This document shows, piece by piece, positions 1 through 6,708 of a stretch of 13,565 nucleotides of DNA; the stretch's first letter is position 1; every line of letters starts with the position of its first letter. Source of the DNA: CAZTGZ01 sp964613385 (lineage in GTDB: Bacteria > Bacteroidota > Bacteroidia > NS11-12g > UBA9320). Under the pieces are notes generated by a model that saw nothing but the letters and a program-made list of their open reading frames with translations, was not told the origin of the DNA and ran no database searches. Location: positions 1 through 13,565 of the forward strand of contig CAZTGZ010000059.1 in NCBI GenBank assembly GCA_964613385.1. The letters run 5' to 3'. The position numbers were made by a program, and so were the translations under genes.

Positions 1-226
1 AGCCGCGATGGGAGCCACTTTCATTGTTTATAAATGTCACTTTAATATTTTGTTCAGCATATCTCATTTGGAATGGCAAACGAACTTTAGTCGTTCGCCC
101 ATCGCTAAAGTTTTCGTAGAAGAAGCACCAACTTGTTTTCACGTCTTCATAGCCAAGCGGATCACGAAAAGACAAATAAGGCCGCTCCCCACCCGCAATC
201 CGCATTCTGCAACAATTTAATTTCAT
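1..226 (-). CDS. Unrecognised protein, N-terminal part (runs off the left edge)
   Basis: The minus strand is open from an ATG at 226 to the window edge, 75 codons with no stop. An in-frame TGA lies 12 codons upstream, so 226 is the first ATG; a second ATG at 205 is an alternative start. The visible protein begins MKLNCCRMRIAGGERPYLSF and is rich in charged and aromatic residues (for example SWCFFYENF and KVTFINNE). It has no obvious signal peptide or membrane segment, and its composition looks like a real soluble protein. The plus-strand frame over the same bases gives a much less protein-like translation. It is divergent from the potassium channel gene, so 227-326 must hold both promoters. 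I do not recognise the family and assign no function. Confidence 0.45.
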   Translation of the reverse strand, partial: MKLNCCRMRIAGGERPYLSFRDPLGYEDVKTSWCFFYENFSDGRTTKVRLPFQMRYAEQNIKVTFINNESGSHRG

Positions 227-248
227 ATTCCAAAATGCAAGTAATCAA

Positions 249-277
249 TTGATAAAACCTGAACAACCGTATGTTTG
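249..277 (+). promoter_or_regulatory. Bacteroidota-type promoter for the Kir channel gene
   Basis: TATGTTTG at 270-277 is an exact match to the Bacteroidota -7 element TAnnTTTG. A TTG at 249-251 lies 18 bases upstream and fits the -33 element. Transcription would start near 281-285, leaving a leader of about 40-45 bases before the ATG at 327. This is the best two-part promoter in the window. Confidence 0.6.
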
Positions 278-289
278 TTGACATAAAAA

Positions 290-307
290 CAGATTTCGAA
301 AAATCTG
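290..307. repeat. Perfect inverted repeat in the Kir channel leader
   Basis: CAGATTT (290-296) and AAATCTG (301-307) are perfectly complementary around a four-base CGAA centre. The repeat lies between the predicted transcription start and the channel ATG. It could be a 7-bp RNA hairpin or a repressor operator. It is not followed by a T-run, so it is not a simple terminator. Confidence 0.5.
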
Positions 308-326
308 AAATGAACCAACCCAAAAT

Positions 327-1337
327 ATGGCCAAACGCATCAAAGCACACGAAATAGGATTTGGAACCCTGGCTTCCGATCAGCAACAGCGATTAATCAA
401 ATCAAACGGGGAATCCAACGTCCACAGAATCGGTACGCGATTTCTCAGTTTGAGCGATATTTTTCACCGCCTCACCACCATGAGCTGGCTTTCTTTTTTC
501 AGTATTATTTTCAGTGTTTATTTCGTCAACAATGTCCTGTTTGCCTTGTTCTATCTTGTGGATGGCGTTCAAAACATCGGCGCAAATCCGGGTTCTGCAC
601 TCAGCAACTTTCTGAATGCCTTTTTCTTTTCCGCACAGACTTATACCACCATTGGATTCGGAAGACTAAATCCCCTGAGCAATTTCAGCAGTGCGGTAGC
701 CTCCATCGAAGGACTGGTGGGATTATTGTCATTGGCCATTGTTTCGGGTCTTTTATACGGAAGATTCAGCCGACCAAGAGCCCATTTGGTCCGGAGCAAA
801 CATCTGTTGATTGCCCCCTACTTAAATCAGGGTACCGCAGCCATGTTCCGCCTCGCCAGTACCCGCCGTTACAGCTTGCTGCTCGAAAATACCGTGAGCG
901 TTTCCCTGGGTATCAATCTGAACGAAAACGGCATCACCAAAAGAAGATTCTTCCTGTTAAATCTTGAACTGGATAAGATTAATTTCCTCAACCTGAGCTG
1001 GACCATCGTCCATCNNNNNNNNNNCGAAAGCCCATTGTGGGGCAGGAGCTTTGAAGATCTTAAAGTCGGTCGGGCGGAATTCATTATACTTTTTAAAGCC
1101 ATGGAAGAAACCACCAGCCAGGTTGTGATAGAGAGAATTTCCTATTTCATCGACGACATCGTATGGGGCGCGAAATTCCTGCCCTGTATCGGTAGTACCA
1201 ACGAAGGCAAACCGGTATTAGACCTGAGTAAAATCGGCAGTTATGAAGCGGCGGCGCTGCCCATAGCTATCCAAAATCAAGCGCCCAGCATATTAGATAC
1301 CGATGCCGACACACAACCCAAAGCGAGTACTTCCTGA
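327..1337 (+). CDS. KirBac-type inward-rectifier potassium channel
   Basis: This is a prokaryotic inward-rectifier (Kir) K+ channel subunit, expected to form tetramers in the inner membrane. The order is: cytoplasmic N-terminus with the family-like GESNVHRIG (about 28-36), TM1 about 53-76, pore helix about 93-107, selectivity filter TIGFG (108-112), TM2 about 123-145, the conserved RFSRPRA junction (146-152), and a beta-rich cytoplasmic domain to about residue 300. The filter has Phe where most K+ channels have Tyr; GFG is also the form in mammalian Kir6. The Kir motif H-x4-x-SPL in the cytoplasmic domain is interrupted by 10 N (residues 230-233), but the frame continues through ESPLWG. The start at 327 gives a family-like N-terminus. 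An out-of-frame ATG at 310 opens a 15-codon ORF that overlaps this start. No partner gene is adjacent; the gene is monocistronic or first in a loose cluster. Confidence 0.92.
   Translation: MAKRIKAHEIGFGTLASDQQQRLIKSNGESNVHRIGTRFLSLSDIFHRLTTMSWLSFFSIIFSVYFVNNVLFALFYLVDGVQNIGANPGSALSNFLNAFFFSAQTYTTIGFGRLNPLSNFSSAVASIEGLVGLLSLAIVSGLLYGRFSRPRAHLVRSKHLLIAPYLNQGTAAMFRLASTRRYSLLLENTVSVSLGINLNENGITKRRFFLLNLELDKINFLNLSWTIVHXXXXESPLWGRSFEDLKVGRAEFIILFKAMEETTSQVVIERISYFIDDIVWGAKFLPCIGSTNEGKPVLDLSKIGSYEAAALPIAIQNQAPSILDTDADTQPKASTS
1015..1024. other. Assembly gap of 10 N inside the Kir gene
   Basis: Ten ambiguous bases interrupt the cytoplasmic domain of the channel. The reading frame is preserved if the gap length is taken literally. 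Four unknown residues fit the Kir consensus His-Pro-Ile-x-x before ESPLWG. The base before the gap (C) suits a Pro codon, and the base after it (C) requires a fourth codon of the form NNC. Confidence 0.95.
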
Positions 1338-1377
1338 TTTCCCGGAAACAACCGAACCATAGTTCAAAACACAGACG

Positions 1378-1385
1378 TATTTTTG
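1378..1385 (+). promoter_or_regulatory. -7 promoter element, leaderless geometry, DUF4293 gene
   Basis: TATTTTTG matches TAnnTTTG exactly and ends only four bases before the ATG at 1390. This spacing puts the transcription start at or next to the start codon, so the mRNA is probably leaderless. No clear -33 TTG is visible at the usual distance. Confidence 0.5.
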
Positions 1386-1389
1386 CGTT

Positions 1390-1878
1390 ATGATTCAAAG
1401 AAAACAAAGCATTTATTTCGCTCTGGTCTTTTTATTGTCCTTTGTTGCCTTATGGGCCAACCTCACGTTTTATAAAATTGGAGGGAAAACCGATAAAAAG
1501 GAAAATGCCAGCATCGAAGTCGGATACGGATATACCACACTGACCGAAAACGGAATCACCAATGAAGCTTCAAACACCCTCTTGTCTTCTACCCTGCTTA
1601 TGACCGGTTTTATCGGTCTGATATGCCTGTTTTTATTCAAAATACGCAAATGGCAAATGATCCTGAGCAGCATCAATTTTCTGTTTATGGGCGTCATCAT
1701 TTACTCCATTTACGCCTATAGTTTGGGCATGAATTACCCCATCGTTTCAGGTACCGGCAGCAGCCAATTTACCTTTTGGGTGGCCTTGCCTGCCTTGTTG
1801 GCTTTGATAAATCTCCTTGGATATCAGGGTGTTAAAGCCGACGAAAAGCTCATTCGATCCATTGATCGCATTCGATGA
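1390..1878 (+). CDS. DUF4293 family integral membrane protein
   Basis: This 162-residue protein has the pattern of the Bacteroidota DUF4293 family. It starts MIQRKQSIYFAL, has four predicted helices (about 8-25, 66-84, 90-111 and 127-146) and ends in a cytoplasmic tail with DEKLIRSIDRIR. The loop between helices 1 and 2 is polar and probably periplasmic. The family's function is not known; it is usually a small inner-membrane protein next to housekeeping genes. Its TGA overlaps the ATG of the ABC gene in an ATGA junction, so the two are almost certainly translated from one mRNA. The first ATG was chosen because it sits just after a promoter element and gives the conserved N-terminus. Confidence 0.8.
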   Translation: MIQRKQSIYFALVFLLSFVALWANLTFYKIGGKTDKKENASIEVGYGYTTLTENGITNEASNTLLSSTLLMTGFIGLICLFLFKIRKWQMILSSINFLFMGVIIYSIYAYSLGMNYPIVSGTGSSQFTFWVALPALLALINLLGYQGVKADEKLIRSIDRIR

Positions 1879-3458
1879 GTGCACCCCTCTTACGAATTCA
1901 TGATCTCCATCTCGCTTTCGAGGAAAACGGGGTTCTCCATACCGTTGTTCACGGACTTAATCTCGATCTACATTTAGGTGAACTTCAGGGAATTGTGGGC
2001 GAATCAGGAAGTGGAAAATCTGTTTCTGTGATGAGCGTTTGCGGCTTGGTTCCCAACCTGAAAGTGGTGAAAGGCAGTATCGAATATTTCGGATTTCAGG
2101 ATGAGCCTATCGAATTAACCCGGGCCGATCAAGCTACCCTGAGAAAATTACGGGGAAAGGAAATCGCATATGTCTTTCAGGAACCCATGACAGCCCTGAA
2201 TCCGCTGATGACCTGCGGATCTCAGGTGGAGGAAAGCCTGAAAATCAGGAATAAAGCAGCGGTTCTGAAACTATTTCAGCAAGTTCGCCTTCCCGATCCG
2301 GAGAGAATTTTTGATGCCTATCCGCACCAAATCAGCGGTGGACAACGACAAAGGGTGATGATTGCCATGGCCATAGCCGGTGATCCGAAACTGCTGATTG
2401 CCGATGAACCTACCACCGCATTAGACGCTTCCGTGCAGGCAGAAGTATTGAACCTGATTGTTGACTTATGCAAGGAACGCGGTATGTCTCTGCTCTTTAT
2501 CAGTCATGATTTGCATGTGATTCAATCAGTTACCCAAAAAGTGACCGTGATGAAAAAAGGGGAAATCATGGAACAGGGAATTACGAAGGATATCTTCCTG
2601 AACCCGTCCTCTGCCTATACCCGGCAACTGTTGTCCGTTAAACCTTCCATCGCACTCAAGGGCAAATACTTAGGGGGAGCAGAGGACTGGCCCAAATCCG
2701 ATCAAATTGACGGCAACATGCTATCCATCAACCATTTGCGCAAAAGTTACGATACCGGCAAAAAAGCGAAACCTGTGATCAACGACATCAGCTTTTCGGT
2801 ACAAAAAGGAGAAGCTCTGGGCATCATTGGCGAATCTGGCTGCGGAAAAAGCACGCTCGCGAAAATTCTGGTCAGGTTGGAAGCCTCCAATCAGGGTGAT
2901 ATCGTGCTGGAAGGACAAAGCATTTACGAACTCGGTCGGAATTATTCGCGTAAGGTCCAGATGGTTTTTCAGGATCCATTTTCATCGTTGAATCCCAAAA
3001 AGACCATTGATTCCATCCTGATCGAGCCCATGCAGGTACATCAAATCGGTAAAAACAAGGCAGAAAGGAAAAACAAGGCCATTCAATTGCTGCAGGAAGT
3101 TGGACTGACCGAGGACGCCCTGACCAAATTTCCGCATCAATTCAGCGGTGGCCAGCGACAAAGGATATGCATAGCCAGGGCCTTGAGTCTTGAGCCGGAA
3201 CTGATCATTTGCGATGAAAGTGTATCAGCCCTCGATCCAACCATACAGGCGCAAATTCTCAACCTGCTCAAAGAACTGCAAATCCGCAAAAATCTCACCT
3301 ATCTGTTCATCTCTCACGACCTGAATGTGGTTACTTACTTCTGCGACCGGGTCATCGTGATGAATCAGGGAACCATACAAGGCCCGATGTCTGCTCAGGA
3401 ACTTTTAACTCATCCCCCCGACGAATACAGCAAAAATCTGATCGCGCACATTCACTGA
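1875..3458 (+). CDS. Double-ATPase ABC transporter protein (oligopeptide/nickel-type, DppD-DppF fusion)
   Basis: This 527-residue protein contains two complete nucleotide-binding domains, like E. coli YejF or GsiA. Domain 1 has Walker A GESGSGKS (42-49), Q-loop Q102, signature SGGQ (154-157), Walker B LLIADE (173-178) and switch His211. Domain 2 has Walker A GESGCGKS (319-326), Q-loop Gln near 366, signature SGGQ (424-427), Walker B LIICDE (443-448) and His481. The second Walker B is followed by Ser (DESVSALD) rather than the more usual Pro, a tolerated variant. It would power uptake, or less likely export, of peptides or similar solutes through a DppB/DppC-like permease. No permease or binding protein is next to it, so the partner must be elsewhere. 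It is coupled to DUF4293 by an ATGA overlap. Confidence 0.92.
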   Translation: MSAPLLRIHDLHLAFEENGVLHTVVHGLNLDLHLGELQGIVGESGSGKSVSVMSVCGLVPNLKVVKGSIEYFGFQDEPIELTRADQATLRKLRGKEIAYVFQEPMTALNPLMTCGSQVEESLKIRNKAAVLKLFQQVRLPDPERIFDAYPHQISGGQRQRVMIAMAIAGDPKLLIADEPTTALDASVQAEVLNLIVDLCKERGMSLLFISHDLHVIQSVTQKVTVMKKGEIMEQGITKDIFLNPSSAYTRQLLSVKPSIALKGKYLGGAEDWPKSDQIDGNMLSINHLRKSYDTGKKAKPVINDISFSVQKGEALGIIGESGCGKSTLAKILVRLEASNQGDIVLEGQSIYELGRNYSRKVQMVFQDPFSSLNPKKTIDSILIEPMQVHQIGKNKAERKNKAIQLLQEVGLTEDALTKFPHQFSGGQRQRICIARALSLEPELIICDESVSALDPTIQAQILNLLKELQIRKNLTYLFISHDLNVVTYFCDRVIVMNQGTIQGPMSAQELLTHPPDEYSKNLIAHIH

Positions 3459-3466
3459 GACTTCCC

Positions 3467-3474
3467 TACCTTTG
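3467..3474 (+). promoter_or_regulatory. -7 promoter element in front of rnr
   Basis: TACCTTTG matches TAnnTTTG exactly and ends five bases before the TTG start codon at 3480. It gives rnr and the downstream synthase gene their own promoter inside the plus-strand run. The spacing predicts a leaderless transcript and supports the non-ATG start. Confidence 0.5.
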
Positions 3475-3479
3475 TAATA

Positions 3480-5603
3480 TTGAAGAAATCTAAAAGCCAT
3501 CACCTGAACGAAGACCGGAAAAACATTCTGGACTTATTCGTATCCTTTCCTAAAAAACCTTTTAACGTCAAACAAATTGCTTTTCAATTGCCTCTGGATT
3601 CCAAATGCAATGTGAAGGACATAGAGCGGATATTAGAGATACTGGAGAAAGAGGAGCTTATTGAGCAAGTTCAGCGTGGTAAATACAAATACATCCCAAA
3701 ATTCAGTCTGTACACCGGCAAGGTTGACATGACGAGTCGTGGCAGTGCCTATGTAATCTGTGAGGATTTAAAAGAGGACATTTATATCAGTCCTGCCCTT
3801 ACCGGACAAGCATTTCATGGAGATACCGTTACGGTTGAACTGTTGCACCAGAGAAGTTCCCGTCGCCCGGAAGGCCGGATCATTCAGATCACCCATCGCG
3901 CCAAAAGCCGCTTTATTGGTACTGTAGAAAAATTGAAAGGTTCAGCTTTTGTCATTCCGGATGATTCGCGCATCCATGTAGATTTTTACGTCAACAAAAA
4001 GGATCTCAAGGGAGCGAAAGACCAGGACAAAGTGCTGATTGAAATTACGGAATGGCCCAGTCATGAAAAAAATCCGAATGCCAAGGTTCTCGAAATCATG
4101 GGTAAATCCGGAGAACATCAGACCGAAATGCACGCCATTCTTGCGGAATACGGGTTCAGCGAGACATTTCCGGATTCGGTGACCAAAGAGGCCGAACGTT
4201 TGCCGGAGCTTATATCAAAAGACGAAATCCGCAAAAGAAAAGACTATCGCGATGTTCTCACCTTTACCATAGATCCGGCGGATGCCAAAGATTTCGACGA
4301 TGCATTGTCGTTCAAAAAACTCGAGAATGGAAACTTTGAAGTGGGCATTCACATTGCCGACGTGAGCCATTATATCCGTCAGGGCACATCTTTGGATAAA
4401 GAAGCCTCCGAAAGGGGTACCTCAGTTTATCTGGTCGATCGCGTAGTGCCGATGCTCCCCGAAAAAATATCCAACCATCTATGCTCCCTGGTTCCCAATC
4501 AGGACCGGCTGTGTTTTGCCGTAGGTGTTGAAATTGGAGCCGATGCCGGGATAATCCAGAGCTGGATTGGCAAATCTGTAATTCACAGCGACCGAAGATT
4601 CAGCTATGAGGAAGCTCAGGAAATTCTGGAAAAAGGAGAAGGCGACTATGCGTATGAGCTGACTACCTTGAACAGTATGGCTAAAATATTGAAGCAAAAA
4701 CGCTTTAAGAATGGAGCCATATCGTTTGAAACAGAAGAAGTTAAATTCATCCTCGACGAAGCCGGCAAACCGATTTCTGTTTATAAGAAAATCCGCAAGG
4801 ATGCGAACAAACTCATTGAGGAATTCATGCTGTTGGCGAATCGGATTGTTGCCGAATGGGTTTCGCTTAAATTTAAGAAAGGAACCATCCCTTACCGATA
4901 TCACCCGCCTCCATCGCTCGAGAAAATCGGACAGTTGAATCTGATCGCCGGGCGCTTTGGGTATAAAATTGACATGGGTAGTCCTTCGACTCTGGCCAAA
5001 AGCCTGAACGCCATGACCACCGCGGCCGAAAACAAGCCGGAAGGTGCCATCCTCAACCCGTTGGCGATTCGCAGCATGGAAAAAGCCGTGTACACCACCA
5101 CCCATAGCAGCCATTTTGGACTGGCTTTCTCCCATTATGCGCACTTCACGTCTCCCATCCGTCGCTATCCGGATTTGCTGACGCACCGACTGCTCTTTGC
5201 CTATCAAAGCGGCGAGGTTCCCAATCAGCAACATTTGGAAACGATGAGCCGACATTCGTCTGCCATGGAACAAAAGGCCACCGAAGCCGAAAGAGCCAGC
5301 ATTAAATACAAACAAACCGAATATCTGAGCGAGCGTCTCGGACTGACTTTTGAAGGAAGAATCGTTTCGCTGACAGAATGGGGAATCTATATAGAACTGG
5401 CCGAAAACAAATGTGAAGGCATGGTTCGGATCAGCGAAATCAAGGGCGATTTGTTCGAGTTTCACGAAAAGGAATTTGCCGTAATCGGGCGCCGCACCAA
5501 GCGCAGACTTGATTTGGGTCAAAAGGTCCTGGTTCGGGTTAAAAAGACCAATCTCACCAAAAGAAATACAGATTTTACACTATTGGAAGAATATGACGTA
5601 TGA
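3480..5603 (+). CDS. rnr: Ribonuclease R (RNase II/R family 3'-5' exoribonuclease)
   Basis: This enzyme degrades RNA processively from the 3' end, including structured RNA, in the cytoplasm. At 707 residues it has the full family architecture: N-terminal winged helix (about 10-70), two cold-shock/OB domains (about 75-215), catalytic RNB domain (about 255-575) and a C-terminal S1 domain (about 625-705, with EGRIVSLTEWGIYIEL). The metal-binding acidic cluster is visible as D265, D271, D273 and D274 in TIDPADAKDFDDA. The RNB signature HFTSPIRRYPDLLTHR is present. The start is TTG at 3480. The next in-frame Met is residue 84, which would delete the helix-turn-helix domain, and a promoter element ends five bases upstream, so TTG is preferred. 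It overlaps the next gene by 11 bp, implying translational coupling. Confidence 0.95.
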   Translation: MKKSKSHHLNEDRKNILDLFVSFPKKPFNVKQIAFQLPLDSKCNVKDIERILEILEKEELIEQVQRGKYKYIPKFSLYTGKVDMTSRGSAYVICEDLKEDIYISPALTGQAFHGDTVTVELLHQRSSRRPEGRIIQITHRAKSRFIGTVEKLKGSAFVIPDDSRIHVDFYVNKKDLKGAKDQDKVLIEITEWPSHEKNPNAKVLEIMGKSGEHQTEMHAILAEYGFSETFPDSVTKEAERLPELISKDEIRKRKDYRDVLTFTIDPADAKDFDDALSFKKLENGNFEVGIHIADVSHYIRQGTSLDKEASERGTSVYLVDRVVPMLPEKISNHLCSLVPNQDRLCFAVGVEIGADAGIIQSWIGKSVIHSDRRFSYEEAQEILEKGEGDYAYELTTLNSMAKILKQKRFKNGAISFETEEVKFILDEAGKPISVYKKIRKDANKLIEEFMLLANRIVAEWVSLKFKKGTIPYRYHPPPSLEKIGQLNLIAGRFGYKIDMGSPSTLAKSLNAMTTAAENKPEGAILNPLAIRSMEKAVYTTTHSSHFGLAFSHYAHFTSPIRRYPDLLTHRLLFAYQSGEVPNQQHLETMSRHSSAMEQKATEAERASIKYKQTEYLSERLGLTFEGRIVSLTEWGIYIELAENKCEGMVRISEIKGDLFEFHEKEFAVIGRRTKRRLDLGQKVLVRVKKTNLTKRNTDFTLLEEYDV

Positions 5604-6570
5604 GTTGTTAGGATACCCATCCTGGCTCGAAAAATACGAGCAATTTTTAAAGCAGGAGAAATTTTCAGGTGTTCCGGATGATCTGTATGATCCGATGAAT
5701 TACATACTATCTCTGGGAGGTAAAAGGGTGAGACCTGTGCTGGTTTTACTGGCCGCACAATCCATTCAACAACCCGGTTCTGAAGCTTTGCATCTCGCAC
5801 ATGCGGTGGAGCTATTTCACAATTTCAGCTTAATTCACGACGACAGCATGGATCAGGCGCCCTTGCGAAGGTCGCTGCCAACGGTTCATCATAAATGGAA
5901 TATACCCACCGCCATACTCAGCGGAGACCTGATGCTGGTAAAAGCTTACGAATACCTGTTGAAAAGCGGGTTGAATCGGATGCCTGAGATCCTGAATGTA
6001 TTCAACAGGGTTGCAACCGGGGTTTGTGAAGGTCAGGCCCTCGACATGGAATTTGAGCAGAAGCCGCTGGTGAGCATCGGGGAATATCTGGAGATGATCC
6101 GCCTGAAAACAGCCGTACTCATCGGAGGTGCCATGGAATTGGGTGCCTTGTCTGCCGGGGCATCGGCCGAATTGGCGCAGGCTTTTTATCATTATGGGGA
6201 AGCGGAAGGAATCTGCTTTCAAATATTGGATGATTATCTGGATGCCTTTGGCGATGAATCCGGGAAGCAAAAAGGCGGTGATATTCAAGCGAATAAAAAA
6301 ACCATTTTGTATCTGAAAGCACTTGAATTGTCGGATGAAGGTCGGAAGGCTGAATTGCAGCATTGGTATAGCCGGAATGATCAAAATGCGCATAAGGTAA
6401 AAGCCGTTACAGACATTTTTCAGGAATTGAATATAGGAGAAGAAGTCTTAAAACTGGCATATACTTATCACGACAAATCCACGGAAATCATGAAAAATAC
6501 CGGTGTTTCGGAGGATAAAATCCGTCCCCTGACGGACCTGACGGAAAAGTTAAAGCATCGGAATTATTGA
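5593..6570 (+). CDS. Polyprenyl (trans-isoprenyl) diphosphate synthase, short-chain type
   Basis: This 325-residue enzyme condenses isopentenyl diphosphate onto allylic diphosphates to make farnesyl- or geranylgeranyl-length chains for isoprenoid synthesis. The visible motifs are GGKR (42-45), first aspartate-rich motif DDSMD (83-87) followed by RR (92-93), KT (172-173), second aspartate-rich motif DDYLD (213-217) and KGGD (227-230). The first motif has the simple DDxxD spacing, without the two-residue insertion of E. coli IspA. Phe78, five residues before it, suggests a C15-C20 product; this is inferred from family rules. The frame extends upstream to 5509, but that part lies inside rnr and is not family-like. 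The ATG at 5593 gives the usual N-terminus (MTYELLGYPSWLEKYEQFLK). It is co-transcribed with rnr. Confidence 0.93.
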   Translation: MTYELLGYPSWLEKYEQFLKQEKFSGVPDDLYDPMNYILSLGGKRVRPVLVLLAAQSIQQPGSEALHLAHAVELFHNFSLIHDDSMDQAPLRRSLPTVHHKWNIPTAILSGDLMLVKAYEYLLKSGLNRMPEILNVFNRVATGVCEGQALDMEFEQKPLVSIGEYLEMIRLKTAVLIGGAMELGALSAGASAELAQAFYHYGEAEGICFQILDDYLDAFGDESGKQKGGDIQANKKTILYLKALELSDEGRKAELQHWYSRNDQNAHKVKAVTDIFQELNIGEEVLKLAYTYHDKSTEIMKNTGVSEDKIRPLTDLTEKLKHRNY

Positions 6571-6571
6571 T

Positions 6572-6602
6572 AAAAAAAAAGCCGGGCAACAATGTACCCG
6601 GC
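6572..6602 (-). terminator. Intrinsic terminator reading on the minus strand
   Basis: On the minus strand, GCCGGG (6602-6597) pairs with CCCGGC (6586-6581) across a 10-base loop and is followed directly by nine T (6580-6572). This is a textbook intrinsic terminator. On the plus strand the hairpin has no T-run after it, so it is a poor terminator for the synthase gene upstream. No protein-coding minus-strand gene feeds it; see the candidate small RNA. Confidence 0.7.
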
Positions 6603-6609
6603 CCAAATA

Positions 6610-6645
6610 GACCCCGCTTGCACGGGGTCGATTGATTAACCCCCG
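6610..6645. other. GC-rich hairpin with a competing third segment, upstream of lplA
   Basis: GACCCCG (6610-6616) pairs with CGGGGTC (6623-6629) across a six-base loop. A second CCCCG at 6641-6645 can pair with the same CGGGG (6623-6627), so two mutually exclusive folds are possible on either strand. The region ends 63 bases before the lplA start. This resembles attenuator geometry, but GC-rich five-base matches can also arise by chance. Confidence 0.4.
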
Positions 6646-6708
6646 ACATTTAGACGTAAACAAGTTCATCGGTCACATAAATTTTTAAATTATTTTAACA
6701 ATTCATTC

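Larger units (their letters stand above)
6572..6666 (-). ncRNA. Candidate small RNA ending at the orphan terminator
   Basis: The whole 6571-6708 gap lacks a protein gene. On the minus strand it contains a possible -33 TTG (about 6701-6699), a weak TA-rich -7 region about 19 bases further on, a GC-rich 7-bp hairpin (6629-6610, GACCCCG/CGGGGTC with a six-base loop) and then the strong terminator. Together these would make an RNA of about 95 bases. The promoter is weak, and the start at 6666 is only a spacing estimate. The alternative is that these stems belong to the 5' leader of the plus-strand lipoate ligase mRNA. No known RNA family was recognised. Confidence 0.3.

Noticed and set aside
8..220. 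Plus-strand 70-codon frame at the left edge
   Set aside because: The minus strand over the same bases gives a more protein-like frame that is open to the window edge and divergent from a promoter region.
162..386. Minus-strand 74-codon frame crossing the Kir start
   Set aside because: It overlaps the Kir promoter and coding start and has no recognisable features.
1338..1348. Short palindrome TTTCC-C-GGAAA after the Kir stop
   Set aside because: The arms are five bases around a single base, which cannot form an RNA hairpin loop, and there is no T-run.
4479..5522. A 347-codon open frame on the minus strand inside rnr
   Set aside because: It is fully antisense to the catalytic and S1 regions of RNase R, which are strongly conserved. 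Its translation shows no domain and is a codon-bias shadow.
5509..5592. Upstream extension of the polyprenyl synthase frame
   Set aside because: It lies within the rnr S1 domain and encodes no family-like sequence; the ATG at 5593 gives the expected N-terminus.
6572..6602. Hairpin as terminator of the plus-strand synthase gene
   Set aside because: On the plus strand the A-run comes before the stem and no T-run follows, so the orientation is wrong for that gene.
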